A DNA stretch of 64,000 nucleotides. Source: Anadara kagoshimensis (taxonomy: Eukaryota; Mollusca; Bivalvia; Arcoida; Arcidae). A program made the translations under genes and the position numbers. The DNA lies in contig CM037857.1 in NCBI GenBank assembly GCA_021292105.1, positions 41,963,383 to 42,027,382 of the forward strand. Reading direction: 5' to 3'. Below, one piece after another: positions 44,091 through 57,996 of the stretch; position 1 is the stretch's first letter, and each line of letters opens with the position of its first letter. The notes beneath the pieces were generated by a model, which saw only the letters and a program-made list of their open reading frames with translations, had not been told where the DNA came from and ran no database searches.

Positions 44091-44209
44091 TCCGGAAATA
44101 TCACCCGGAAAGTCTCATTCCGTCTTTCGATATGGTTAGTACCATTCGCACATAGTTGTCTGTCTGTGTGTCATGTAAACAACACCGACAACGACGGGTA
44201 ACAACCAAG
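44091..44209 (+). promoter_or_regulatory. DYNC2I2 proximal promoter region
   Basis: Two CCGGAAA-type ETS sites (within CCGGAAATATCACCCGGAAA, 44091-44110) lie about 100 bp before the ATG, and no TATA box is evident. A GGGTAAC stretch 10 bases before the ATG resembles one RFX/X-box half-site, of interest for a ciliary gene, but the other half is not convincing. Confidence 0.35.
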
Positions 44210-44268
44210 ATGTTCTCAGACGAAACACTTGAAGGCGTAAATTTTCCATCTACGTGGAAGAAAGAAAG
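44210..44268 (+). CDS. DYNC2I2: DYNC2I2 exon 1
   Basis: ATG at 44210; encodes the first 19 residues plus two bases. Donor AAAG|GTAAAA. Confidence 0.85.
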
Positions 44269-47200
44269 GTAAAATAAATTTTAACTTTTTTTCTAAATTG
44301 AACTGGTCGGAATAATTTTAAAATGCCTTACATGGAGTAAGGTAACTTGTCCATTTTTATGTTGGTTGTTGGACATGACACATGTTATAATTTGTTAGAG
44401 GCATCCATTTTTTTCAGTTGGTCTACATATCTTATGTCGGATCACAGGGATCTAGAATATTTATAGCTCAGTAAACAATTCTCGTCACTGGTAACTAAAA
44501 AATCCCCCTCGAGTTATAAATATACTGATTTCAGACGCCTATTGGTGTAAAACTTGCACATCTGGATCAAATATGCAGCAACCTGAGTTACCTCACTGCA
44601 TAAGTTCGAATTCCACTCGGAGAAAACCTCAGTGTGAGAAAGTTTGTCAATTTGCTTGCCAAAGGACAGTGGTTTTTTGCAGTTTACTCTGATTTACTCT
44701 ATCGTTCTAGCCATCATAGATGCAAGTGAAACTTGACTGGAGGTTAAACACCACACTCTACCTCCCATACTTTCCAGATGTATGGACCTTCCAAATGTAG
44801 CAATATAGCTTCTGTTAGGTATAGTATATACTATGTACAGACTGATTATTTACACTTAAGGTCAAATAATGCAGGTAGTAGGCTGGCGTTATTTACACTT
44901 ACGCATGCGCAATACGATAACTAATATCAGCTGTATAAGGGCAAGGTTGTGTTCAATGAAGTATGTCGACCTAATACATGAGATTACTTAAAGATGCCTG
45001 TCAATTTATAATGAAACCATTTAAGATAAATTGATCATTAAATATTTCACTCCGATATTACACAGATTTACCTGCTGATAATTAGACTGTCTTACATTCA
45101 CACCTTAGACAATCATCTCACTCAACTCATAGTAATTAACACCGGCCGTTAATTACTTTGTTTATTTTGTGACACTCACCAATGCGTCACTGGCTTCAAT
45201 GTGTTATCAACTGTTAATTAAAGGTTACCATGATACCGGTGGACTTTGAAACACTGTCGCCAAACAAAATTTTAAAAAATCGCCAAGTGCTGATTTTTGT
45301 CACAATTGACGACATTGGCGATGCTCAGCACGAACCCTGAATTATAGTTATTTAATTTATTTGTGTTATTTGTTTTACAGTTATTTGTGTTGAATAAGAT
45401 CGTTGTTTCAACGATCAGTTGTGAAGACGGTCATATTAATCTGTCTTAACAAAGCCGCGTCTATTGAAACAATCAAGCTTTATACAGTTTTGAAAGGTGA
45501 AAATAAATATATAGATATTGATCATAAATTAGTACAGCAACAATCCGGTGGCTTAGATTGTGGTTTATTTGCAATTGCTATCAGTCATGTTATCTGTTAA
45601 TGAAAAGAATCTGCAACTTTTTTTCCATCAGAGTGAAATGAGAGCCCATCTGGTTAAATGTTTCAAACAACAAGAATTTACCCCATTTTCACATTTCCTA
45701 AAGCCAAGTTGACAAAACATCACAAAACATGGACAGCAAAAAATAGAAATATATTGCCGTTGCAGAAATATCTATGATCAGAAAACTGCTGAAATGGTAG
45801 AATGCACTAATTGTGGAGAATGGAACCATGTTTCTTGTATAAGTTCTGGGCCCATTGAGTCTTTAGCAAAGTCCAATTCAAAATATTTTTGCAGTGATTT
45901 TTGTGAAATTGAACAGAAATGTGTAAATATTTGTAAGTAATTTTTTAGATAATATGAAAATAGGCATTGCCTATCCCGGGAAATGTCCAAATTTATTATC
46001 GGGTTATTGTGTACACAAACACACACCAAAAAAAGGGATGGCACACATTGTTTTGTCTTACCAAATACTAGTGGGACTGACAATAGTTAACTACCGCCGA
46101 GTTCTTGCCTCATCTTTCAATCATGTTCTGTCACACAGAACTGAGTTTTGGTACAATCTTTCCAGGGACACATAAGGCTATTCAATTACCCAATATAGTG
46201 AATATACTAATCCATACCGATACCACGACAACATTCTCATGTTGTAATGTCTTCTCATCTTAAGCCACCTTTTACCATACCATGTGAATAATTTAATCTA
46301 CTGATTTATGGATTGCATAAATAACTACTCCTGTTTCTTAAAACAAGGTGTGTATCATATCACAGTTCAAGTTTGCCCCATTCAATTAATGAAGCAGTTA
46401 TACTAATGAAAACAAACATACTAATCTATGTCCAAATCACAATCCAGGAGTAAAGTAAAAAAACTTTGAAACTGACAAGTTAGGTTAAACATTTGAACTT
46501 CCACCAGGGAAGTGAGACAGAGTTTTCTGGAAGGGTAAGCACCTTCTGTTAGCTAGCTACATCGGTCACGTGTGTAATCAATATTAAGTGAAGGGAACAT
46601 GGAACTAAAACACGTGTGTAATCAATATTAAGTGAAGGGAACAAGGAACTAACATACACAGTACATGTCAATATTGGACACAGAGACATCAAACTTGTCA
46701 ACAATACAGTGATGATGGTCATAAAACTTTTTGCCGAAGGCCCTGATAAGCCTAGGCTTGCAATATCCCTTGGTCAACAATCTATTCTGTTTGTAACCGC
46801 CTTGGCTGCTCAATGGTATAGCATCCTCCTGGAGAGTGGAAGGTTTTTGGTTCCAATCTGACTTGTGTTATACACGACAATACTTTAAAATTTGAGTTAC
46901 TGCTTCCTCATTTTGCAAGCCACATTTGGCTTAGAGGATAGACTATCGACTGGTTATAGAATATTAATTGGGAGTGGAATGCTTGTCTGTGGCGTGCTGA
47001 CTCTGTGAGGCAGCACCTTTAACCCACAACCCGATATGAATACAGTGGTATGAGGGTAAGCTCTCTTACACCTTTAACATTCACAGGCATATAGTACCAT
47101 GATGAGAATTTTCTAAAGCGCAGACCATTGCAAGTAACAAATGATATGATTGAAACTTGACAGGCTTGTACCGAAATAATGTTAATTTTAGCCCAGCCCC

Positions 47201-50200
47201 TTTAAGTTTCACTGCATGAAGAGCCCCAGCCCCGGAGAGTTGAAAATGCTTTTTCACTTATATCGAGACGGTTAATTCTAGGATGGTGGGTTGGAGTTTT
47301 TTTTACCCCAGTCAAGATTATTCATTATTCACCTAAATTGAAATGAAACATTCTGGGATGATATACTAGAAAGATGGTGCTTTAGGATTTATATTGAAAT
47401 GGTCACTTATGTGGATGATGGAGTGGAAATTGGCATTTATTCACTTATACCAACTTTTTTTCGAGAACCAAGTCTGAGATATTGAAGAAGGTAATGCTGA
47501 TTTTACCCTAGTTAAATTTTTTATATTAATTCCGAGATCTGTAAATCATTGGAATCCCCTGCCAGCATCAGTAGTCCAGTCGCCATCCCTGGAGGTTTTC
47601 AAGGAGTCAATTCAGACCTTACCTAAGCCTGGATCTCAACTACAGTCAGCTGCTAAACTCAACATGAATGTTTTATTATTGTTATTTTCATCACAACTTT
47701 TTGGGACAGCAGTCCATCTCATTGCACAACATGTACAGTTTCCTCATCAGTTATGTCCAAGTTAGATTTTTGATGAGTGCAGTCATTGTAGTTGAAGTCA
47801 GTTCTAGTCAGCACCTTAAAGTCAAACTGGTCCAGCCACAGGGGCTCGGGGAATATTATTTTAGTTTATATTGGTGTCAAGATCGTATTATTCTGTTGTT
47901 TTATGGAGAATAATACGATCTTGACTCCAATATATATAAACTAAAATAATATTCCCCGAGCCCCTGTGGTCCAGCTCGATCAGCTGATCATGATAATCAC
48001 GTCAGATGTAAACAAACAGAGGATTTGTCAATATTTACATTAAATTCGGAATAAATGTTAATAAATTTTATCTGTATTTTCATAAAAATGATTATTGGGA
48101 CGATTTGTTAATTAATTCTTTCGAAAGGCGCATTTTATTATTTTTCTTAAAAATCGATCATTTGTGACAACGTCTTTCCCGTCCTGGCGAACGCCATTTT
48201 TGTTTACACTGCATTCAGCGAGGGTCACATATGCACTCAAAATTTCCATTCAGTTAAGTTATAATATGTGAAAAAGTGTTACCATAGAAGTCATATACTG
48301 TGGTTATGCTAACCTCGTAATAGGTTTGTGTCAGGTAACTATGGTTATCAATTCATCTAACTTGAAATCGGCAAATTTTGTATCTTCCCGCATTGTATAC
48401 TGTGTGATCATGGTTGATGCACGTGGGAAAGCCGGTCGCTGATTGGCTTACAGTGGTTATCGATCTGAATTGAACTTTGACCCAATCAAAAGAAATCACG
48501 TCATCGCGAATCTTGAAGCGCTACACTTGGAGATCAGTCAGAATGGCGAAAGAAACGTAAATATTTGGTATTCGATCAACCTATTTAAATTATTACTTGT
48601 TTCAATGAATTATTTTCACGTTAATCGTTTTTTGGTTTCATTTCTGATGTACGAGACGGGCGAGATTTCCCCCCCATATGGAGCTCACTTCCTGTCGATT
48701 TGACCCCTTCAATGGCCTTGAGAAAAAAAGTGAAAAGTGGTGCACGCGCGGCGTCAAATGATTTGGACGTACGGTCTATGGAATTTTTACACAATTTTCT
48801 ATGACGTCATAATACATACGTGTTACCTATAGACGGGAAATTCCCGGCGCTTCGCGCCGGGACATTTCCCGTATTATTTTAGAAGAGACCCCCAAAGGAG
48901 CGGTATAGTAAATTTTGTAAGGTGATCAGTTACTATTTTGTTCGTGAGATCCACATTTTATGTGTAACTTCAGAGACATTAATTGTCCATAAACATAATT
49001 TTTTCATATATTAGTTATCCATTTTAATCTGTATAGTATCACAAAAAACTACTAAAATTCTCAATTCTCTTTAATTCTAAATCATTGTGATGGATAACAG
49101 ATCCCATGAGAACCACATCCCCGCGTAGGATCTGAAAACATAATAAGTTATTATACGTCATATTATATACATAATTTAATAATTTATCAACAATACCATG
49201 GTTTGAATAATTAAATAATTGTTTTATTATATAACAATGACATATGTAACTATTCATGGCAAAGTGTTCTCGATATATTAAGCGATATACTTCATTTAAC
49301 ACAACCTTGCCCTTATACAGCTGATATTAGTTATCGTATTGCGCATACGTAAGTGTAAATAACGCCAACCTACTACCTGCGTTATTCGACCTTAAGTGTA
49401 AATAACGCTCGCCATACTATGTACAGGTTAAGAGACATTAATACTGTCTCACCTATGGGATACCTTTTAAGTGATAATTTGGAATGACCGCTGTACAAAT
49501 AGTCTCTTACTGGCATCGAGAGAAAGGAACATGTTTCATTATACATGTAACTAATAACAGATTCACTGTGTTTGTGACAATGAATTATGCTTAACTTCCA
49601 TAGAAAATTCAATAAACTGAAAATCGTTAATGCACAGCTGTGATTACCATAAAATTATTCTGTAAAAAGAAAATATTAACACTGGGGATTTTACATTTCA
49701 AAAATGGTGATGTTTACGTCAGAAGTGATGTCTTTAGTGAGTGGTGACTTAGATAGAATCATAGAATGTGCAGAAGGATCCTTAGTCTATGTTTCCATTC
49801 CTGGTAGCCAAAATCGCCTTTGGCTACTAATTTCTGAGGAATTCTTTCAAAAAGTAACCTATTTTAACAAATTTGTGGAGGAAAAATACTTTAAATAGGA
49901 CTACCAGGTATATTTTCACAAATTTTGAAAATTTGGCGACTAATTATTTCAAATTTATGGAAACCTAGCTTAGTGTGCCTGCTTTTTTAACATTAAAAAT
50001 CCCCATATTATCATGATTTTAATCTGTGCAGAAAATTATCAATGGTAAAAAAGGATTTACAGTAATTTCCCATTATGACAAAGCTCAAGTAAGTGAAAAT
50101 ACCAAACTTTATCCAAGTGTATTGGATTTTCTAGGACAATTAGGCATATTTCAGTGGTAATATTATCTACAATAAAAATGTAATAGAAGCACACTGTAAC

Positions 50201-53200
50201 ATAAATGCTAGTTACAATGAAATTATTTTAAAAAAATGCCTTCCGACGACGCTGGGAATCATCCCCCATTTGTAAAGCGAGAGCTATACCATTTTGTCTA
50301 TAAGGTACTCTGTAGGTGAGGCAGTAGTCACCTCTGTTAACCTGTACATAGTACATAATATACCATAGCTATTTAAATAATAAGGTAAATTTCCAATGTC
50401 TTTATGAACTTGCAAAGTATAATGGGCTGTCTCAAATTTTTCCATAAAAGGCTTTGCCTTTATGCAATAGTAGTTGACATCTGACATCATAATGAAGCGT
50501 GTGGAGCAATGTCTTTATGAAGTTGAAAAGTATAGTCGATGTCAAAGACTTTATTGAAGGAAAGATAGTGCAATTGTAAATATTTCGCAACAATACAGAA
50601 TCAATCTGAGTCGTAGTGAGTAGTAGTAGAAATTGAACTAGAAGGTTGTACAAGAATCTATGCTACTAGACCATAGTCTTTATGTGTTACATATTAAATG
50701 GGTTTTAAAATTTATTTTTGAAAGTGTGAAGCAGAGACTATTAATAAAACTGTGAAAAAGAAGAATGTTAATTTAGGATGGTATTTTGATTTTAAATAAA
50801 ATATAATGTCATCACATGACTTTCAGTACGCCATGGCTTATCATGAGTCATGCATTGTATTACATTGAAATCAGAAAGTCATATTTTATAAACAATCCAA
50901 TTTTATGTCTAGAGATAGATGAAGAGGGTTCTTTGATGACAACAGAACAATTTAGAACCTTTTATTAAAAAAATAAAGAGAAAACTGGTGCATTTTCAGA
51001 CTAAATGCTTTATGTCAATACACATACCTGCACATGTACTAGTATTCATGGTCTTTTTTTTTTGGTAGAATAGAGATAAAAACTAAATTTTATCATTAAA
51101 CTTTTATGCAATTTGAAACAGCCCATTATACTTTGCAAGTTCATAAAGACATTGGAAATTTACCTTATCTCTAACAATATTTACTTATTTTACAATACAT
51201 GTATTTATAAAATTTACTCTATTGCCGCCTTACATTTTCCATGTTAATTTGAAAACAGTTTTTTGAAATACAATGTTTGTACACCTTCTCATAAAAATGA
51301 GTCGGTTCCTGTCAGTCAACAAGAGCATTTGACATCTGACGTCATAATGAAGCGCATGGAGCAATGTCTTTATGAAGTTACAAAGTATAGTTGATGTCAC
51401 ATACTTTATTGAAGGAAAGATATTGCAATTGTAAATGTTATAAATTCAAATTCAGTTGTTTTGAATTTGTTTTCTGAGTTTTATTGTGACAAATTTCATC
51501 ATGACATTTCAGATTGGCCATTGTAAATCTGAGTTTTATTGTGACAACTTTCATCATGACATTTCAGATTGGCCATTGTAAATCTGAGTTTCATTGTTAC
51601 AAATTTCATCATGACATTTCAGATTGGCCATTGTAAATCTGAGTTTCATTGTTACAAATTTCATCATGACATTTCAGATTGGCCATTGTTAATTTTGAGT
51701 TTCATTGTTACAAGTTTCATCATGACATTTCAGATTGGCCATTGTAAATCTTAGTTTCATTGTTACAAATTTCATCATGACATTTCAGATTGGCCATTGT
51801 AAACCTGAGTTTCATTGTTACAAGTTTCATCATGACATTTCAGATTGGCCATTGTAAACCTGAGTTTCATTGTTACAAATTTCATCATGACATTTCAGAT
51901 TGGCCATTGTAAATCTGAGTTTCATTGTTACAAATTTCATCATGACATTTCAGATTGGCCATTGTAAATCCGAGTTTCATTGTTACAAATTTCATCATGA
52001 CATTTCAGATTGGCCATTGTAAATCTGAGTTTCATTGTTACAAATTTCATCATGACATTTCAGATTGGCCATTGTAAATCTGAGTTTCATTGTTACAAAT
52101 TTCATCATGACATTTCAGATTGGCCATTGTTAATTTTGAGTTTCATTGTTACAAATTTCATCATGACATTTCAGATTGGCCATTGTAAATTTTGAGTTTC
52201 ATTGTTACAAATTTCATCATGACATTTCAGATTGGCCATTGTAAACCTGAGTTCATTGTTACAAATTTCATCATGACATTTCAGATTGGCCATTGTAAAT
52301 CTGAGTTTCATTGTTACAAATTTCATCATGACATTTCAGATTGGCCATTGTTAATTTTGAGTTTCATTGTTACAAATTTCATCATGACATTTCAGATTGG
52401 CCATTGTAAATCTGAGTTTCATTGTTACAAATTTCATCATGACATTTCAGATTGGCCATTGTAAATCTGAGTTTCATTGTTACAAGTTTCATCATGACAT
52501 TTCAGATTGGCCATTGTTAATTTTGAGTTTCATTGTTACAAATTTCATCATGACATTTCAGATTGGCCATTGTAAATCTGAGTTTCATTGTTACAAGTTT
52601 CATCATGACATTTCAGATTGGCCATTCAGCATTGTAAACCTGAGTTTCATTGTTACAAGTTTCATCATGACATTTCAGATTGGCCATTGTAAATCTGAGT
52701 TTCATTGTTACAAGTTTCATCATGACATTTCAGATTGGCCATTGTAAATCTGAGTTTCATTGTTACAAATTTCATCATGACATTTCAGATTGGCCATTGT
52801 AAATCTGAGTTTCATTGTTACAAATTTCATCATGACATTTCAGATTGGCCATTGTAAATCTGAGTTTCATTGTTACAAATTTCATCATGACATTTCAGAT
52901 TGGCCATTGTAAATCTGAGTTTCATTGTTACAAATTTCATCATGACATTTCAGATTGGCCATTGTTAATTTTGAGTTTCATTGTTACAAATTTCATCATG
53001 ACATTTCAGATTGGCCATTGTAAATCTGAGTTTCATTGTTACAAGTTTCATCATGACATTTCAGATTGGCCATTCAGCATTGTAAACCTGAGTTTCATTG
53101 TTACAAGTTTCATCATGACATTTCAGATTGGCCATTGTAAATCTGAGTTTCATTGTTACAAGTTTCATCATGACATTTCAGATTGGCCATTGTAAATCTG

Positions 53201-56200
53201 AGTTTCATTGTTACAAATTTCATCATGACATTTCAGATTGGCCATTGTTAATTTTGAGTTTCATTGTTATAAGTTTCATCATGACATTTCAGATTGGCCA
53301 TTGTAAACCTGAGTTTCATTGTTACAAGTTTCATCATGACATTTCAGATTGGCCATTGTTAATTTTGAGTTTCATTGTTACAAATTTCATCATGACATTT
53401 CAGATTGGCCATTGTAAATCTGAGTTTCATTGTTACAAATTTCATCATGACATTTCAGATTGGCCATTGTTAATCTGAGTTTCATTGTTACAAGTTTCAT
53501 CATGACATTTCAGATTGGCCATTCAGCATTGTAAATCTGAGTTTCATTGTTACAAATTTCATCATGACATTTCAGATTGGCCATTGTAAATCTTAGTTTC
53601 ATTGTTACAAATTTCATCATGACATTTCAGATTGGCCATTGTAAATCTGAGTTTCATTGTTACAAGTTTCATCATGACATTTCAGATTGGCCATTGTAAA
53701 TCTGAGTTTCATTGTTACAAATTTCATCATGACATTTCAGATTGGCCATTGTTAATTTTGAGTTTCATTGTTACAAATTTCATCATGACATTTCAGATTG
53801 GCCATTGTAAATCTGAGTTTCATTGTTACAAATTTCATCATGACATTTCAGATTGGCCATTGTTAATTTTGAGTTTCATTGTTACAAATTTCATCATGAC
53901 ATTTCAGATTGGCCATTGTTAATTTTGAGTTTCATTGTTACAAATTTCATCATGACATTTCAGATTGGCCATTGTAAATCTGAGTTTCATTCTTACAAAT
54001 TTCATTTATGACATTTCAGATTGGCCATTGTAAATCTGAGTTTCATTGTTACAAATTTCATCATGACATTTCAGATTGGCCATTGTTAATTTTGAGTTTC
54101 ATTGTTACAAATTTCATCATGACATTTCAGATTGGCCATTGTAAATCTGAGTTTCATTGTTACAAATTTCATCATGACATTTCAGATTGGCCATTGTTAA
54201 TTTTGAGTTTCATTGTTACAAATTTCATCATGACATTTCAGATTGGCCATTGTAAATCTGAGTTTCATTGTTACAAATTTCATCATGACATTTCAGATTG
54301 GCCATTGTTAATTTTGAGTTTCATTGTTACAAATTTCATCATGACATTTCAGATTGGCCATTGTTAATTTTGAGTTTCATTGTTACAAATTTCATCATGA
54401 CATTTCAGATTGGCCATTGTTAATTTTGAGTTTCATTGTTACAAATTTCATCATGACATTTCAGATTGGCCATTGTAAATCTGAGTTTCATTGTTACAAA
54501 TTTCATCATGACATTTCAGATTGGCCATTGTTAATTTTGAGTTTCATTGTTACAAATTTCATCATGACATTTCAGATTGGCCATTGTTAATTTTGAGTTT
54601 CATTGTTACAAATTTCATCATGACATTTCAGATTGGCCATTGTAAATCTGAGTTTCATTGTTACAAATTTCATCATGACATTTCAGATTGGCCATTGTAA
54701 ATCTGAGTTTCATTGTTACAAATTTCATCATGACATTTCAGATTGGCCATTGTTAATTTTGAGTTTCATTGTTACAAATTTCATCATGACATTTCAGATT
54801 GGCCATTGTTAATTTTGAGTTTCATTGTTACAAATTTCATCATGACATTTCAGATTGGCCATTGTTAATTTTGAGTTTCATTGTTACAAATTTCATCATG
54901 ACATTTCAGATTGGCCATTGTTAATTTTGAGTTTCATTGTTACAAATTTCATCATGACATTTCAGATTGGCCATTGTAAATCTGAGTTTCATTGTTACAA
55001 ATTTCATCATGACATTTCAGATTGGCCATTGTAAATCTGAGTTTCATTGTTACAAATTTCATCATGACATTTCAGATTGGCCATTGTTAATTTTGAGTTT
55101 CATTGTTACAAATTTCATCATGACATTTCAGATTGGCCATTGTTAATTTTGAGTTTCATTGTTACAAATTTCATCATGACATTTCAGATTGGCCATTGTT
55201 AATTTTGAGTTTCATTGTTACAAATTTCATCATGACATTTCAGATTGGCCATTGTAAATCTGAGTTTCATTGTTACAAATTTCATCATGACATTTCAGAT
55301 TGGCCATTGTTAATTTTGAGTTTCATTGTTACAAATTTCATCATGACATTTCAGATTGGCCATTGTAAATCTGAGTTTCATTGTTACAAATTTCATCATG
55401 ACATTTCAGATTGGCCATTGTTAATTTTGAGTTTCATTGTTACAAATTTCATCATGACATTTCAGATTGGCCATTGTTAATTTTGAGTTTCATTGTTACA
55501 AATTTCATCATGACATTTCAGATTGGCCATTGTTAATTTTGAGTTTCATTGTTACAAATTTCATCATGACATTTCAGATTGGCCATTGTAAATCTGAGTT
55601 TCATTGTTACAAATTTCATCATGACATTTCAGATTGGCCATTGTTAATTTTGAGTTTCATTGTTACAAATTTCATCATGACATTTCAGATTGGCCATTGT
55701 AAATCTGAGTTTCATTGTTACAAATTTCATCATGACATTTCAGATTGGCCATTGTAAATCTGAGTTTCATTGTTACAAATTTCATCATGACATTTCAGAT
55801 TGGCCATTGTTAATTTTGAGTTTCATTGTTACAAATTTCATCATGACATTTCAGATTGGCCATTGTTAATTTTGAGTTTCATTGTTACAAATTTCATCAT
55901 GACATTTCAGATTGGCCATTGTTAATTTTGAGTTTCATTGTTACAAATTTCATCATGACATTTCAGATTGGCCATTGTAAATCTGAGTTTCATTGTTACA
56001 AATTTCATCATGACATTTCAGATTGGCCATTGTTAATTTTGAGTTTCATTGTTACAAATTTCATCATGACATTTCAGATTGGCCATTGTTAATTTTGAGT
56101 TTCATTGTTACAAATTTCATCATGACATTTCAGATTGGCCATTGTAAACCTGAGTTTCATTGTTACAAATTTCATCATGACATTTCAGATTGGCCATTGT

Positions 56201-57781
56201 AAATCTGAGTTTCATTGTTACAAGTTTCATCATGACATTTCAGATTGGCCATTGTTAATTTTGAGTTTCATTGTTACAAATTTCATCATGACATTTCAGA
56301 TTGGCCATTGTAAATCTGAGTTTCATTGTTACAAATTTCATCATGACATTTCAGATTGGCCATTGTTAATTTTGAGTTTCATTGTTACAAATTTCATCAT
56401 GACATTTCAGATTGGCCATTGTTAATTTTGAGTTTCATTGTTACAAATTTCATCATGACATTTCAGATTGGCCATTGTAAACCTGAGTTTCATTGTTACA
56501 AATTTCATCATGACATTTCAGATTGGCCATTGCATAATGGGTCTGTCGTGTTCGGTGGCTGATTTAGGACACACATTTTTAAAATTTAATCTTGACTGCT
56601 CAACTTACTATCTCAAGTGATCGACTTACTATCTCGAGCACTCAACTTATGATCTCGAGTGCTCAACTAATGATCTCTAGTGCTCGACTTACGATCTCGA
56701 GCGTTCAGTATACTATCTTGAGCGCTTGACATTATATATTGACCAACCTCTTTTATCTTTGTTATAGGTCTGTATCAGAGAGTGGTACACAGACAAGGGA
56801 ACAAGAAACAGAGGAAGTTGGTGTACAGTCAGTCAAACACAGAGAAGAAGGGGTAAAAGTTGATGTAGTATAAACTACTTATCAATGTGGTTTTTTTCAG
56901 TTTTAGTGATTCTATCTGAAATTTTTATTGATGTTTTTTATGATTTACTAATTGAACATTTATTATAGATGAAGGTTGGGGTCATTTATATAGATGCATA
57001 AAGCTTTTCTGTGTTATATTTAACAGTTTAACATCAGGATTTAAGCCATATTGTAATAAATTTTGACACCTTTTAGAGAAATTTCTTGCATAGCAATCGG
57101 TGAACTTAATTTCCAGGACTTATTCTGCGATTGCTAGGCATATTTCACTTTCATCCCATTCTTTAATTATAATATATCTATATTGGACAAATCTTCTCAC
57201 TCAGACCACTTCTCTTAGATTCTCTAAGATGATCTTAATTGACAGGTTTGAATGTAGCTTTATAAAAAACGTTTATCCCTTTCACAGGTACAGACAGATG
57301 AAGAGGGCGGCAGTAAATTAAAATTAGCCCCAGACACAGCAGGAAGACTGACAGAATGGCTTAGAAAAATAGAACCATTGGTCATACGGGAATTGCAAGG
57401 GAATTTGTCATCACATGCATTTGATGGTAAGATGGTATATTAATAGAATATTATGAGTGTCCATGTAGGATAGGGAAATCTGGCACTAGGGATGGAATAT
57501 TCAACCCCAAGACAATGTCATTCCACCACAGAATGACATCATGTGATTGTCTTTTGATTATGACATCACTGAAAGGCCACATGTGTAGATAAAGATAAAT
57601 AGTGGTAGATAAAGGCACACAGAGGTAAAGATAGAAACTTCTACCATTTTTTTTTTGTAATTCATGTTTTTATTCTCCCAGACATTAAATAGGGATGGTC
57701 AAGTGCCAGGGTTGGGGCCACTGGGTTCACTTGCCGGGTAACAAAAGGACAATTTTACAAATACAACACACACACACACAC

Positions 57782-57815
<34 letters not shown>

Positions 57816-57940
57816 CAACACACCATCAAGTACTTAAGTAAATGACAAATATATAGTTTTGTTTCCAACATTTTATCTATTATATTTCCTTTGGTATTGT
57901 ACTTGTATATTCTTTTCAGTTTTGTATGGGTTTTTGTTTA

Positions 57941-57996
<56 letters not shown>

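Larger units (their letters stand above)
44828..49426. mobile_element. Long-TIR DNA element (119-bp TIRs) in DYNC2I2 intron 1
   Basis: Inverted repeats of 119 bp at 44846-44964 and 49287-49405 share TTATTTACACTTAAGGTC, GCAGGTAGTAGG, GCGCAATACGATAACTAATA and AAGGGCAAGGTTGTGTT with about ten differences. Each contains two copies of GTTATTTACACTTA. The direct repeat ATACTATGTACAG (13 bp) lies outside both ends (44828-44840, 49414-49426) as a probable target duplication. The only coding remnant is a Ulp1-like protease/PHD fragment. Long TIRs plus a duplication of 9 or more bases suggest a Mutator-like origin, but no transposase is seen, so the superfamily is open. Confidence 0.65.

Noticed and set aside
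45224..45237. GTTACCATGATACC as an RFX X-box for the ciliary gene DYNC2I2
   Set aside because: The right half does not match RGYAAC, and the site lies 1 kb inside intron 1 within a mobile element.
49704..49898. Short protein with VSIPGSQNR shared with 7705-7887
   Set aside because: A shared dispersed repeat; both frames are short and neither has an intact start-to-stop context in common.
51477..56532. CRISPR-like array
   Set aside because: Units are contiguous monomers without variable spacers, in a eukaryotic intron.
51569..56562. Many open frames with FIVTNFIMTFQIGHC-type repeats
   Set aside because: A product of the 55/56-bp satellite: A+B units add to 111 bp, so the frame returns. Identical frames recur dozens of times and no start context or homology supports coding.
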